A program made the translations under genes and the position numbers. A DNA stretch of 64,000 nt. Origin: JAGAJR01 sp048463395. Lineage in GTDB: Bacteria > Pseudomonadota > Alphaproteobacteria > RF32 > CAG-239. Numbering within the stretch: the first letter of the stretch is position 1; every line of letters starts with the position of its first letter. Under the pieces are notes generated by a model. It saw only the letters and a program-made list of their open reading frames with translations. It made no database searches and was not told where the DNA came from. Shown piece after piece: positions 42,031 to 49,631 of this stretch. The stretch is from NCBI GenBank assembly GCA_048463395.1, contig DBFWPL010000002.1, positions 25,532-89,531 on the forward strand, given 5' to 3'.

Positions 42031-42939
42031 ATGAAAGCGAACAAAAATTTTCTGGTGATTGTGATGATTGCCGTTCTGAGTCTGGGATTTGTATCTTGTA
42101 CACAGGTTGAGCCCGGTGAAGTTGCCTTGAAAGTTTACCAACTCGGGGATAAAAAAGGGCAAATTGAAGTTCTGGGGCCCGGCCGTTATGCCAATCATTG
42201 GTTCGGGTACTTTACTTATAAGATTTATCCGTCCAATCTGCAGCAGCATAGCTGGACAGAGAAAGAAACGAAAGATTCTCCCGCTAATGAACAAGTTTCT
42301 TTTCAGGCCGAAGGTCAAAATCTCAGTGCCGACATCGGTATTGAGTTTGAGTTTATGGCTGAAGATGAAGCCAAGATGATAGCGATGTATCGTTACTTTA
42401 AGCGAGAACCGCAGGATATTGTTCAGGATTTTATGCGAAAAGATGTTCGAAGCTTTTTCAATAAGGTGGTTGAGAAAATGCCGGTCGAAATGGTTTACAG
42501 TACGGCAAAAGACAGTATCCGCAACGAAGTTCAACGGCTTATGGCTCAAAAATATGTCGAGCACGGTATTCGCATTAAGGAGGTAACTTATTTATCTTCC
42601 ATTAATCTGCCTGATAAGGTGAAGGATGCCATTTCCGCTAAAATCGAAGCCAAGCAAAGAGCAGAGCAGCGAGAGAATGAAGTTGCCGAGAAAGAAGCAG
42701 AAGCCCGCAAAAAAGCCGCTGAAGCTCAGGGTGAGGCTGATCGACTGAGAAGCGAAGCAGAAGGCCGAGCCAAGGCAATAGAGGTTGAAGGCCGAGCTTT
42801 GGCAAATAATCCTCAGATATTGAGGCTGAAAGAGATTGAGATGCAGAAAGAACTGGCCGCCTCAGCGAAAAACTGGGACTATGTTAACTTCTCTGCTTCT
42901 CAAGCCGGACAATTACTCAACATCGGAACAGGAAAGTAG
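42031..42939 (+). CDS. SPFH/prohibitin-like lipoprotein
   Basis: A 302-aa protein with a lipoprotein signal ('VLSLGFVSC', Cys about residue 21), an SPFH domain (about 30-205: 'VEPGEVALKVYQLG', 'VQFMRKDVRSFFNKVVE'-type region, 'GIRIKEVTYLSSINLPDKVKDAI'), and a long Ala/Glu/Arg-rich coiled coil (about 208-265). SPFH proteins form membrane-associated rings that organise membrane microdomains or quality control. A lipid anchor instead of a membrane helix is unusual for proteobacteria and more like Bacteroidota homologues. No ribosome site. A terminator follows. Confidence 0.82.
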   Translation: MKANKNFLVIVMIAVLSLGFVSCTQVEPGEVALKVYQLGDKKGQIEVLGPGRYANHWFGYFTYKIYPSNLQQHSWTEKETKDSPANEQVSFQAEGQNLSADIGIEFEFMAEDEAKMIAMYRYFKREPQDIVQDFMRKDVRSFFNKVVEKMPVEMVYSTAKDSIRNEVQRLMAQKYVEHGIRIKEVTYLSSINLPDKVKDAISAKIEAKQRAEQRENEVAEKEAEARKKAAEAQGEADRLRSEAEGRAKAIEVEGRALANNPQILRLKEIEMQKELAASAKNWDYVNFSASQAGQLLNIGTGK

Positions 42940-42967
42940 TGCCTACTAAAATAAAACATTTTGTTTT

Positions 42968-42992
42968 GACCCGCCGTTTGGCGGGTTTTTTC
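42968..42992 (+). terminator. Terminator of SPFH gene
   Basis: GACCCGCC/GGCGGGTTTTTT hairpin 28 nt after the stop. Confidence 0.88.
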
Positions 42993-43053
42993 GTTTTGGG
43001 GTTAGCAAATATTAACTTATTTACGGTAGAATTCCCCAAAATAGGAAAATTTG

Positions 43054-43674
43054 ATGAAAAAACATTTTTACATATTTCGTCACGGACAAACAATTTGGAA
43101 CGCTGAAGGACGTCCCCAAGGACAACACGAATATCCGGTTCCTTTGACAATGAACGGACGGGAACAAGCTCAGAAACTTGCAGAAAAATTATCAGGCCGG
43201 AAGATAAAGCTGATTATCAGTTCGGATCTGCTTCGGGCACAGCAGACCGGAGAGATTGTGGCTCAGATACTGAAGGTGCCGATAATGTTTGATAAGCGTC
43301 TGCGGGAAGTGGATTATGGTATTCTAAACGGTCTTTATACCCTTGAGAGGGAAGAAGTTTATCCGGATTTTAAGAGATCTTATCAGGATTCAAAAATTCC
43401 GTTTCCGGAGGGCGAAAGTCTTCATCAAGTTGCCTTGCGTTTTATTGATGTAATCAAAGACATTTGCGGAAAGTATAGTTATCGGGCGATTGGACTTTCT
43501 TCGCACGGGCATGCAATTACCTCTTTGATTGAAGAAGTGTTCGGATATCAGGCTCAGAGAATTGAAAATTGTGATTATGTGCATATTACCTATGATTTGG
43601 AAAAAGATAAATTTGAGGGCGTGGAACTTCCGGAAAAGCGTGAAATCTATGTGCCTCAGCTGCCAAATTATTAG
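43054..43674 (+). CDS. Histidine phosphatase family protein
   Basis: A 206-aa phosphoglycerate mutase-like phosphatase, cytoplasmic. The phospho-His motif is 'YIFRHGQTIWNAEGRPQG'; 'LIISSDLLRAQQTGEIVA' and 'FDKRLREVDYGILNGL' follow, with the second His in 'IGLSSHGHAITSLIEEVFG'. This is the GpmB/CobC branch, which acts on varied phosphate esters; substrate unknown. ATG 43054 has AGGA 8 nt upstream; the TTG at 43051 is ignored. Confidence 0.86.
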   Translation: MKKHFYIFRHGQTIWNAEGRPQGQHEYPVPLTMNGREQAQKLAEKLSGRKIKLIISSDLLRAQQTGEIVAQILKVPIMFDKRLREVDYGILNGLYTLEREEVYPDFKRSYQDSKIPFPEGESLHQVALRFIDVIKDICGKYSYRAIGLSSHGHAITSLIEEVFGYQAQRIENCDYVHITYDLEKDKFEGVELPEKREIYVPQLPNY

Positions 43675-43789
43675 GTGTAATATTTAAATTTTGTTTGCAG
43701 GATTGGAGATTAAGATTTTTTTGAAATTTTTTGAAATTAATGCTTGCAATTTTTTTTGGTTATGGTAATTAATAATTCGTTCTACAGAT

Positions 43790-43864
43790 GCGGGCGTAGC
43801 TCAGGGGTAGAGCGCAACCTTGCCAAGGTTGATGTCGAGGGTTCGAATCCCTTCACCCGCTCCA
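43790..43864 (+). tRNA. tRNA-Gly (GCC), CCA encoded
   Basis: A 75-nt cloverleaf: acceptor GCGGGCG/CACCCGC (one C-A mismatch), D-arm GCTC/GAGC, anticodon loop TTGCCAA giving GCC, T-arm GAGGG-TTCGAAT-CCCTT, discriminator T and encoded CCA. A terminator follows at 43866. Its last 19 nt plus the terminator are duplicated at 44024-44074. Confidence 0.96.
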
Positions 43865-43865
43865 T

Positions 43866-43894
43866 AAAAAAACCTCCTTTAGGGAGGTTTTTTT
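43866..43894 (+). terminator. Terminator of tRNA-Gly
   Basis: AAAAACCTCC/GGGAGGTTTTTTT hairpin. A near-identical copy lies at 44044-44074 behind the duplicated tRNA end. Confidence 0.88.
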
Positions 43895-44074
43895 ATGGAA
43901 TTGAGGGGGAACGATGAGAACCCGAACAGAGGGTTCGGAGCGGATAGTTGGCGAGCACGATTTTAAGAAGTGCGAGGTTTACGTCGCGAAAGGGACCCAT
44001 TGGCAGTGCCGATGGGAATTTACAATCCCTTCACCCGCTCCATTAAAAAAGACCTCCTTTAGGGAGGTTTTTTT
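43895..44074 (+). mobile_element. tRNA-Gly-linked structured element with tRNA 3'-end duplication
   Basis: A gene-free block after tRNA-Gly. It contains a hairpin GAACCC/GGGTTC (43918-43923, 43931-43936), a conserved ~60-nt core with GATAGTTGGCGAGCACG and AAGTGCGAGG, a hairpin CCCATTGGC/GCCGATGGG (43996-44004, 44008-44016), then a copy of the tRNA-Gly 3' end from the T-loop AATC through CCA and of the tRNA terminator (44024-44074, matching 43846-43894). A closely related block follows tRNA-Ser at 45933. The terminal repeat resembles att duplication by integrases targeting tRNA genes, but no integrase is encoded. Confidence 0.6.
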
Positions 44075-44196
44075 GTAAGGTTAATTCATGCTCTCTTTTG
44101 GGGAGTTTTGTTGTATTAGGGGAAGGATGTTCCCTTGATAAATTTGTTTGAGGGATTATTTTTATGCCATAACCTCTCTAAGCGAAAGTTTTAAGA

Positions 44197-44667
44197 ATGT
44201 TTACGGCAGAAAAAGAAAAGTTTTCCCGATGGCTTCAAATTGATGAGCGAATTCGTTTTGTCAGTGTCGGTTTTTGTAACATGGGGTTGAGATATGTCCT
44301 TTTTGTTTTACTGAGGTTGTTTTGGGCGATTCATTATCAGATTATTTTGATGTTTTCGTGGCTTTTATCATCTGTGGTTGCTTTTTTTGCATATAAAACG
44401 TTGGTCTTTAGGACTGAGGGAAACCATTTTAAAGAATATTTGAAATGTATTGCCACCTGGTCGGTCAGTTATGGGATAAATGTGGTTATTTTACAGGGGC
44501 TTGTCAGCGGTTTTTCTTGGAATGTTTATATTTCTCAGGCAATTGCAATTGTTGTCATTACGGTTATTAATTATCTGTTATTTAAGCATTTTGCCTTTCG
44601 TCCGGAACCCAAACCGTTAACTGTTTGGGAAAAATTAACGTCATTTTTGAATGTTTTCGGTCGGTAG
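44197..44667 (+). CDS. GtrA-like membrane protein
   Basis: 156-aa protein of the GtrA family, four membrane helices (about 20-41, 45-66, 84-105, 114-133). Family traits include 'RFVSVGFCNMGLRYVLFVLL', 'SSVVAFFAYKTLVFR' and 'INYLLFKHFAFR'. GtrA proteins are thought to flip polyprenyl-linked sugars or assist surface glycan modification in the inner membrane. It stands alone. Fits the surface-polysaccharide theme of this chromosome. Confidence 0.85.
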   Translation: MFTAEKEKFSRWLQIDERIRFVSVGFCNMGLRYVLFVLLRLFWAIHYQIILMFSWLLSSVVAFFAYKTLVFRTEGNHFKEYLKCIATWSVSYGINVVILQGLVSGFSWNVYISQAIAIVVITVINYLLFKHFAFRPEPKPLTVWEKLTSFLNVFGR

Positions 44668-44734
44668 TTTTTATTGAATTTTTAGATTTTAACTTTTATA
44701 ATTTCCAAGTCAGAAGATTATGAAAGGTTTATCC

Positions 44735-45169
44735 ATGCAATATAAAATGCCGATATACAGTATTCCTTTTAAATTAATTAAGGAAGGAAAACGCAAGGTG
44801 GATATGCGTCTTCTGGATGAAAAACGTCAAAAACTCAAGCTGAATGATATTATCGAATTTATTGATTCCCGTACGAATGAAAGCCTGTTTTGTAAAGTTA
44901 AGGGGCTTTTGGTTTTTAATTCTTTTGATGAGTTGATAGACGCTATTCCTTTGGAAATGTTTGGAACCTATAAAGATAAAGATGAAATAAAATTGAGAAT
45001 AAGACGGTTGTATGCGAATCAGAATATAGAAGATTATCAAGTTGTCGGAATTTTTATTGAACTATTGGATATTGATGTCCTTGAAAAAGACAGAGGCTCT
45101 AAATATTTATCTTTAGGAGATGAATTGGTTCGTTTTAATTTTTTGACGGGGTATCATGATGAAAGATAG
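44735..45169 (+). CDS. ASCH-domain protein
   Basis: A 144-aa soluble protein with the ASCH/PUA-like fold: 'PFKLIKEGKRKVDMRLLDEKRQKLKLNDIIEF' (the G-x-K-x-x-E/D-x-R-L-x-D pattern), then 'CKVKGLLVFNSFDELIDAIP'. ASCH domains bind RNA or modified nucleotides, roles often translational. ATG 44735 is preferred to 44720 because AAAGG is 7 nt upstream. Its 3' end overlaps the nitroreductase gene by 14 nt. Confidence 0.8.
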   Translation: MQYKMPIYSIPFKLIKEGKRKVDMRLLDEKRQKLKLNDIIEFIDSRTNESLFCKVKGLLVFNSFDELIDAIPLEMFGTYKDKDEIKLRIRRLYANQNIEDYQVVGIFIELLDIDVLEKDRGSKYLSLGDELVRFNFLTGYHDER

Positions 45170-45758
45170 TTTTTTAGATTTTGTAGAAAAACGCAGATCT
45201 GTTTATGGTTTGGGAAAAAGGGATGTCCTGAGTGAAACGGAAATCACGGAGCTTGTGGAAACGGCGGTTAAATATTGTCCGTCCGCTTTTAATTCTCAGT
45301 CGGCCAGAGTGGTTATTTTATTTGGAAAAAACTATCAGAGATTTTGGGAAATTGTTGCGGAGAGTTTGAAAGCGATTGTTCCGGAAAAAGCTTTTGAAGC
45401 AACAGCTAAAAAACTTGAAACTTTTCGCAATGGTTTGGGAACGGTTTTGTTTTTTGAGGATATGGATGTGGTGAAAGGATTGCAGGAAAAATTTCCGTTG
45501 TATGCTGATAATTTTCCGAAGTGGTCTATGCAATCTAACGGAATGTTGGAATATATCGTTTGGACAGCTTTTAGCGAGAGAAATATCGGAGCCAGTTTGC
45601 AACACTATAATCCGCTGATTGACAAGGCCGTCATGCGGGAATGGAAATTGCCGGAGAGTTGGCAGCTTTTGGCTCAGATGCCGTTTGGAAGTATTGAAGC
45701 TTCTGCAGAGGCAAAAACGTTTGAACCGATGGATAAAAGAGTTAAAGTTTTTAAATAA
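45156..45758 (+). CDS. Nitroreductase family protein
   Basis: 200-aa FMN-dependent oxidoreductase: 'FVEKRRSVYGLGK' (FMN phosphate contact), 'CPSAFNSQSARVVILFG', and 'NIGASLQHYNPLIDKAV'. The family reduces nitro compounds or quinones with NAD(P)H; shape and length match the YdfN/fatty-acid-repressing nitroreductase-like subgroup. It starts at ATG 45156 (tandem ATG 45159) inside the ASCH gene, so translation is coupled. Confidence 0.86.
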   Translation: MMKDSFLDFVEKRRSVYGLGKRDVLSETEITELVETAVKYCPSAFNSQSARVVILFGKNYQRFWEIVAESLKAIVPEKAFEATAKKLETFRNGLGTVLFFEDMDVVKGLQEKFPLYADNFPKWSMQSNGMLEYIVWTAFSERNIGASLQHYNPLIDKAVMREWKLPESWQLLAQMPFGSIEASAEAKTFEPMDKRVKVFK

Positions 45759-45800
45759 TCCTTGATAAATGTGTCAATTGTTATTAAAACTATCTGTCAT

Positions 45801-45891
45801 GGAGAGATGGCAGAGTGGTCGAATGCGGTTGACTCGAAATCAATTGTACTCTTTACGGGTACCGGGAGTTCGAATCTCCCTCTCTCCGCCA
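45801..45891 (+). tRNA. tRNA-Ser (CGA), CCA encoded
   Basis: A 91-nt class II tRNA: acceptor GGAGAGA/TCTCTCC, anticodon loop CTCGAAA giving CGA, a long variable arm (TACTCTTTACGGGTA region), T-arm GGGAG-TTCGAAT-CTCCC, discriminator G and encoded CCA. Its last 20 nt recur at 46061-46080 and, partly, at 46267-46287. Confidence 0.95.
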
Positions 45892-45892
45892 T

Positions 45893-45932
45893 TTATAACA
45901 AAGCCCTCCCTTGTGGGGGGCTTTGTTATAAA
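45893..45932 (+). terminator. Terminator of tRNA-Ser
   Basis: Long perfect stem TTATAACAAAGCCC-CCC/GGG-GGGCTTTGTTATAA with a 4-nt loop, directly after the tRNA. Confidence 0.8.
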
Positions 45933-46080
45933 TGATGAGGAAGAGTGGAATTTGAACTCCCGGTGAGGAGTTCGGAGCAGATAGTTGGCGAGCACGATTT
46001 TAAGAAGTGCGAGGCTTACGATGCGAAAGGGCCCCATTGGTTTTGCCAATGGGAATTTACAATCTCCCTCTCTCCGCCAT
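45933..46080 (+). mobile_element. tRNA-Ser-linked structured element with tRNA 3'-end duplication
   Basis: Homologous to the block after tRNA-Gly. It has hairpin GAACTCC/GGAGTTC (45954-45960, 45967-45973), the same ~60-nt core, hairpin CCCATTGG/CCAATGGG (46033-46040, 46046-46053) and the shared GGGAATTTACAATC junction leading into a copy of the tRNA-Ser 3' end (46061-46080). Both stems differ in sequence from the Gly copy yet keep pairing, indicating selection on structure. The end is specific to its own tRNA. An apparent - strand reading frame across it is spurious. Confidence 0.6.
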
Positions 46081-46112
46081 AACAAAAGCCACCTGAAAAG
46101 GTGGCTTTTGTT
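46081..46112 (+). terminator. Terminator-like hairpin after the duplicated tRNA end
   Basis: AACAAAAGCCACC/GGTGGCTTTTGTT, a 13-bp stem, occupying the same position relative to the duplicated end as the terminator of the real tRNA. Confidence 0.75.
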
Positions 46113-46314
46113 ATGGCGGAGGACTGCTCAGCTTCGGATATATCCTTGCTTTGCAGAGGGAGACAAGTTTTTCTAAACTCACTTAACAGCTCTTGCTGTT
46201 TCGTTTGTTAATAAAAACTTTGTGATACGATAAAAAAAGATGACGTTAAGTCATCTTTTTTATCTATCCCCTCTCTCCGATTTATAATGAAAAAGAATGA
46301 GTGGTAAGCTTATG
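46113..46314. repeat. Gene-free segment ending in a second partial tRNA-Ser 3'-end copy
   Basis: After the hairpin there is no gene. A further hairpin AAAGATGAC/GTCATCTTT lies near 46237-46258. At 46267-46287 a sequence matches the tRNA-Ser end and its flank (CTCTCTCCG then ATTTATAA) but lacks the CCA-proximal CC, so it looks like a decayed third copy. Confidence 0.5.
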
Positions 46315-47136
46315 CTATTTTAATTTGCCGTATTCTTCATCAGAGACGGCTTCCAGCCATTCGTTAGAAGTTTCTTCACCGTCTAATTCAAATGCTAAAT
46401 GTGAAAACCAAGAATCAGGAGCTGCTCCGTGCCAGTGTTTTGTATTTGCCGGAATATGAATGACAGTTCCCTCTTTAATTTCAACAGGTTCTTTTCCCCA
46501 CTCCTGATAGTAACCACGTCCGCCGATGCCAATCAGCATTTGTCCTCCGCCTGATTTTGCGTGGTGTATGTGCCAGTTATTGCGGCATTTCGGTTCAAAT
46601 GTTACGTTAAAAAACTTAATCTGTTCGGTTGAAATCGGAGCCAGATAACTTTGCCCGATAAAATATTTGGCATAAGCATTGTTTGGTTCTCCGATAGGGA
46701 ACATAATTGTTTGAGCGTATTTATCTTTTTCGCTCATTGCCGGAGTATCTTCATTCCAAATATCTTTGGCAAGGCGGAATACGGCCCATGCTTTTGGCCA
46801 GCCGGCGTAAAAAGCGGTATGGGTGATAATCGCAGCTATTTCAGCTTTGCTGACGCCGTTGTTTTTGGCATTTTGCAGATGATGTGTCAGTGATGAATCG
46901 GTAATTCCCATCGACATCAGAGAAACAACCGTGATAATTGAGCGGGTCTTGACATCAATGTCTTGATTATTCCAGTTTTCGCCAAATAAAATATCATCAT
47001 TATAATGGGCAAAATCAGGAGCAAAATCCCCGAGTTGGGTTCTGCCTGCCGTCTGCGTAATTTTTTCTGCCATAACATTACCTCCATAAGTTAACAAACA
47101 CGTTGTCAGCAACAAAACTTTAGATAAATTTTTCAT
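46315..47136 (-). CDS. Exported carboxymuconolactone decarboxylase-cupin fusion
   Basis: 273-aa protein with a signal peptide (to about residue 24), an alkylhydroperoxidase/carboxymuconolactone decarboxylase-like domain (about 45-125, 'DVKTRSIITVVSLMSMGITDSSLTHHLQNAKNNGVSKAEIAAIITHTAFYAGWP') and a C-terminal cupin (about 170-255; 'NNWHIHHAKSGGGQML' and 'IPANTKHWHGAAPDSWFSHLAFE'). The cupin His residues suggest metal binding. Likely detoxification or oxidative-stress related. ATG 47136 overlaps the stop of the frameshifted upstream frame and has AAAGGA; the TTG at 47139 is ignored. Last gene of the TetR-controlled operon. Confidence 0.85.
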   Translation of the reverse strand: MKNLSKVLLLTTCLLTYGGNVMAEKITQTAGRTQLGDFAPDFAHYNDDILFGENWNNQDIDVKTRSIITVVSLMSMGITDSSLTHHLQNAKNNGVSKAEIAAIITHTAFYAGWPKAWAVFRLAKDIWNEDTPAMSEKDKYAQTIMFPIGEPNNAYAKYFIGQSYLAPISTEQIKFFNVTFEPKCRNNWHIHHAKSGGGQMLIGIGGRGYYQEWGKEPVEIKEGTVIHIPANTKHWHGAAPDSWFSHLAFELDGEETSNEWLEAVSDEEYGKLK

Positions 47137-47364
47137 CAATTTTTCCTTTCAATATTGACGATAGCAAACTCAGATTTTGTTCTGGTCTTAAATTTTGCAA
47201 CTTGTTCATCAATTCCGTTACACTGAAACTGCGATAAGCTGATACATATCGACCAAATCCAGATTTTTTTACCATATGACGTGTTTCTTGCTTGTATTTT
47301 CAAAAGCAACAGTCATATTGCTTATTTCTAAGAAAACCAAAACAAAAAACAGTAACTTTTTCAT
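47136..47364 (-). pseudogene. Probable frameshifted small exported protein gene
   Basis: A frame begins at ATG 47364 overlapping the flavodoxin stop (ATGA), encodes a Leu/Phe/Val-rich signal peptide ('MKKLLFFVLVFLEISNMTVAF') and stops after 31 codons at 47269-47271. The +1-shifted frame stays open from that point to a TGA at 47136-47138 that overlaps the next ATG, in operon-like coupling. Both junctions look like one ~75-aa gene broken by a single indel near 47280. A programmed shift or a genuinely tiny 31-aa peptide are alternatives. Confidence 0.4.
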
Positions 47365-47855
47365 AAATTCAAGCTGTTTACAAAATCTTGCAGCTTTTCA
47401 ACGGATGGATTGCCGTTTAAAACTTTACCGTTGATTATCTCAGGATTGCCTTTGGCGTCTTTTTGCAAATCTGTTGCCGTATTACCCAAGCCGCTGCTGC
47501 CCGAGGTGGCAAACAGAACAATCTTTTTGCCGCTGAAATCGTAACTTTTAACAAACTGATTAACGATTTTCGGTGATGTTCCCCACCAAATCGGAAAGCC
47601 TAGGAAAATGACATCATAATCTTTTATCGGTGCATTTAAGTCAGCTAATTCCGGATAAGGTATTTTATTTTCCATCTCCAAAGAGCTGCGGCTTTGCGAA
47701 TTACGCCAATTTAAATCTGCTGATGTGTATTTTTCTTTAGCTTGGATTTCATAAGTTGGGGCGTCTAAAGTTGTTGCCAAATTCTGTGCAACTTGTGCCG
47801 TTGTGCCGGTGGCTGAGAAATATACAATCAAAACAGAAGCTAAAATATTGTTCAT
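47361..47855 (-). CDS. Flavodoxin
   Basis: 164-aa FMN electron carrier. The phosphate loop is 'VYFSATGTTAQVAQNLA' (T/S-x-T-G-x-T type), with 'DVIFLGFPIWWGTSPKIVNQF' (isoalloxazine contact Trp) and 'IVLFATSGSSGLGNTATDLQ'. A hydrophobic N-terminus 'NNILASVLIVYF' is part of the first strand. In the MEP pathway flavodoxin reduces IspG/IspH, making co-transcription with the dxs-like gene meaningful. AAAGGAG precedes ATG. Confidence 0.9.
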   Translation of the reverse strand: MNNILASVLIVYFSATGTTAQVAQNLATTLDAPTYEIQAKEKYTSADLNWRNSQSRSSLEMENKIPYPELADLNAPIKDYDVIFLGFPIWWGTSPKIVNQFVKSYDFSGKKIVLFATSGSSGLGNTATDLQKDAKGNPEIINGKVLNGNPSVEKLQDFVNSLNL

Positions 47856-47867
47856 TTTTAATCTCCT

Positions 47868-49622
47868 TTATTTTAGTAACTTTTTTAAATCATCACAAAC
47901 AAGTTCAGGGGTTAAATGGTAACGCTGATAAAGTTCGGTTATGGAAACTCTGTCGGTAAATTCTTTGGCGGCACCATAGTTTAAGACTTTTATTTTGTCT
48001 GCCCCGTAAAAAGAGGCGATCTTTTCGCCGAAACCGCCCGCGATACAACCATCTTCAAAAGTCAGCACAATGTCATGATCTTGTTTTAAGCTTTCTAAAA
48101 GTTCGGTATCAAGTCCGGAAAGGTAAACAGGATTGATGAGTGTTGCCTCAATGCCAAATTTATTTTTAATTTCGGCATGAACGTTTTTAGCCAGATGATA
48201 AAAGTTTCCGGCTCCGATTAACGCAATCTTTTGTCCTTTATGTGTTACTTTGGATTTGTTAAGTTTGCCGTAATCTGTTGTATCTGTTTTCCCGGACGAC
48301 ATAACCGTTCCGTAAGGTGCACGGATAACCACCGGATGTTCTGTCTGTTCAACCGACCAATCAAGCATAGCCAAGTATTCTTCTTTGTCTGTAGGTGCCA
48401 AATACACGATATTCGGGATGTTGGCAATCAACGGAATGTCAAAAATCGTTAAGTGCGTTACATCATTGGCTCCGATTGCACCCCAACAAATAATGATGGT
48501 AGCAGGAGCTTTGTTGATTGCCAAATCTTGTGAAAGTTGGTCATAAGCACGTTGAATAAAAGAACTGTGGACGGCCAACACCGGTTTGGCTCCGTTTGCC
48601 GCCAGGCCGGAAATATATCCGACAGCGTGCTGTTCGGCAATATCCACATCGGTATAGTTAGCTCCCATTTTTGCTCTAAATTCCGGTGTGAAACCGCAAA
48701 TTCCCGGAGTGGCCGGTGAAACGGCAATGATAGTATTGTCTTTTTTCTTTTTCTCTAAGAGGTAATTAACCATTAATGTATTATAAGTCTCACCAAAGTC
48801 ATAGACCTTGCCGTCAGCTACCCCCGGCATAATCCAGTGATAAGGTTCTTTATTTTCTTCTGCCGGTTTAAAACCTTTGCCTTTCAGAGTGTGGATATGC
48901 AAAACAGTCGGTTTGTTTGTATCTTTGATTTTGTTAAGTGCCGTAATCATTTTTTCAATACTGTTTCCTTCTTCAACATAGGCGTATTCATATCCCATGG
49001 CTTTGAAGATATTTTTATCCGATTGGCCGTTGGTTGCCCGAAGTTCTGCCAATCCTTTGTATAAACCGCCGTTGGTAGGGGCAATGCACATATCGTTATC
49101 GTTTACCAAAACAATAAAGTTGCTGTTTAAGACAGCCCCGTTGTTTAATCCCTCCAGAGCCTCTCCCCCGGAAAGGGAACCGTCGCCGATGATGGCAACA
49201 ACGTTATATTTTTCGCCTTTCAAATCTCTGGCCTTAGCCATTCCGCAGGCCAAGCTGACGGAGGTTGAGGTGTGTCCGATGGTGAAAAAGTCGTGTTTAC
49301 TTTCGTTAGGATTGGTATAACCGGTAATTTCCATATGATTGAGCGGATCTAAAAACGCATCTTTTCGATTGGTCAGCATTTTATGCGGATAGCATTGGTG
49401 CGATACGTCAAAAATAAATTTATCTTTAGGAGAATCAAAAACATAATGCAAAGCAATCGTGGCTTCGACAATTCCCAAATCACCGCCAAAATGTCCTCCG
49501 ACCAGATTAGAGTGATTTATAACGCCGTAGCGGATTTCTTCGGCCAATGCGGTTAAGTCAGGTATAGACATATTTTTAATATCAGCAGGGCCGGTTACTT
49601 TATCTAAAAACGGGGTCTTCAT
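47868..49622 (-). CDS. 1-deoxy-D-xylulose-5-phosphate synthase-like transketolase
   Basis: 584-aa thiamine-diphosphate enzyme of the Dxs family, which condenses pyruvate and glyceraldehyde-3-phosphate at the head of the MEP isoprenoid pathway. 'FDVSHQCYPHKML' carries the catalytic His, 'IIGDGSLSGGEALEGLNN' the ThDP/Mg motif, 'DIAEQHAVGYISGLAANG' the activating Glu. It is shorter than typical Dxs (~620-640 aa) and differs in several normally invariant positions, so it is probably a second, laterally acquired isoform. Directly downstream of tetR, 9 nt gap; AGGAG before ATG. Confidence 0.85.
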   Translation of the reverse strand: MKTPFLDKVTGPADIKNMSIPDLTALAEEIRYGVINHSNLVGGHFGGDLGIVEATIALHYVFDSPKDKFIFDVSHQCYPHKMLTNRKDAFLDPLNHMEITGYTNPNESKHDFFTIGHTSTSVSLACGMAKARDLKGEKYNVVAIIGDGSLSGGEALEGLNNGAVLNSNFIVLVNDNDMCIAPTNGGLYKGLAELRATNGQSDKNIFKAMGYEYAYVEEGNSIEKMITALNKIKDTNKPTVLHIHTLKGKGFKPAEENKEPYHWIMPGVADGKVYDFGETYNTLMVNYLLEKKKKDNTIIAVSPATPGICGFTPEFRAKMGANYTDVDIAEQHAVGYISGLAANGAKPVLAVHSSFIQRAYDQLSQDLAINKAPATIIICWGAIGANDVTHLTIFDIPLIANIPNIVYLAPTDKEEYLAMLDWSVEQTEHPVVIRAPYGTVMSSGKTDTTDYGKLNKSKVTHKGQKIALIGAGNFYHLAKNVHAEIKNKFGIEATLINPVYLSGLDTELLESLKQDHDIVLTFEDGCIAGGFGEKIASFYGADKIKVLNYGAAKEFTDRVSITELYQRYHLTPELVCDDLKKLLK

Positions 49623-49631
49623 TGTATTCTC

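Noticed and set aside
44024..44043. Possible second tRNA-Gly
   Set aside because: Only the 3' end from the T-loop onward is present; there is no D-arm or anticodon arm, so it is a duplication, not a gene.
45840..46085. 81-codon reading frame on the - strand across tRNA-Ser and the element
   Set aside because: It reads antisense through a tRNA and the repeat element. The equivalent frame in the Gly copy differs by non-synonymous changes and stops, so it is a by-product of the repeat.
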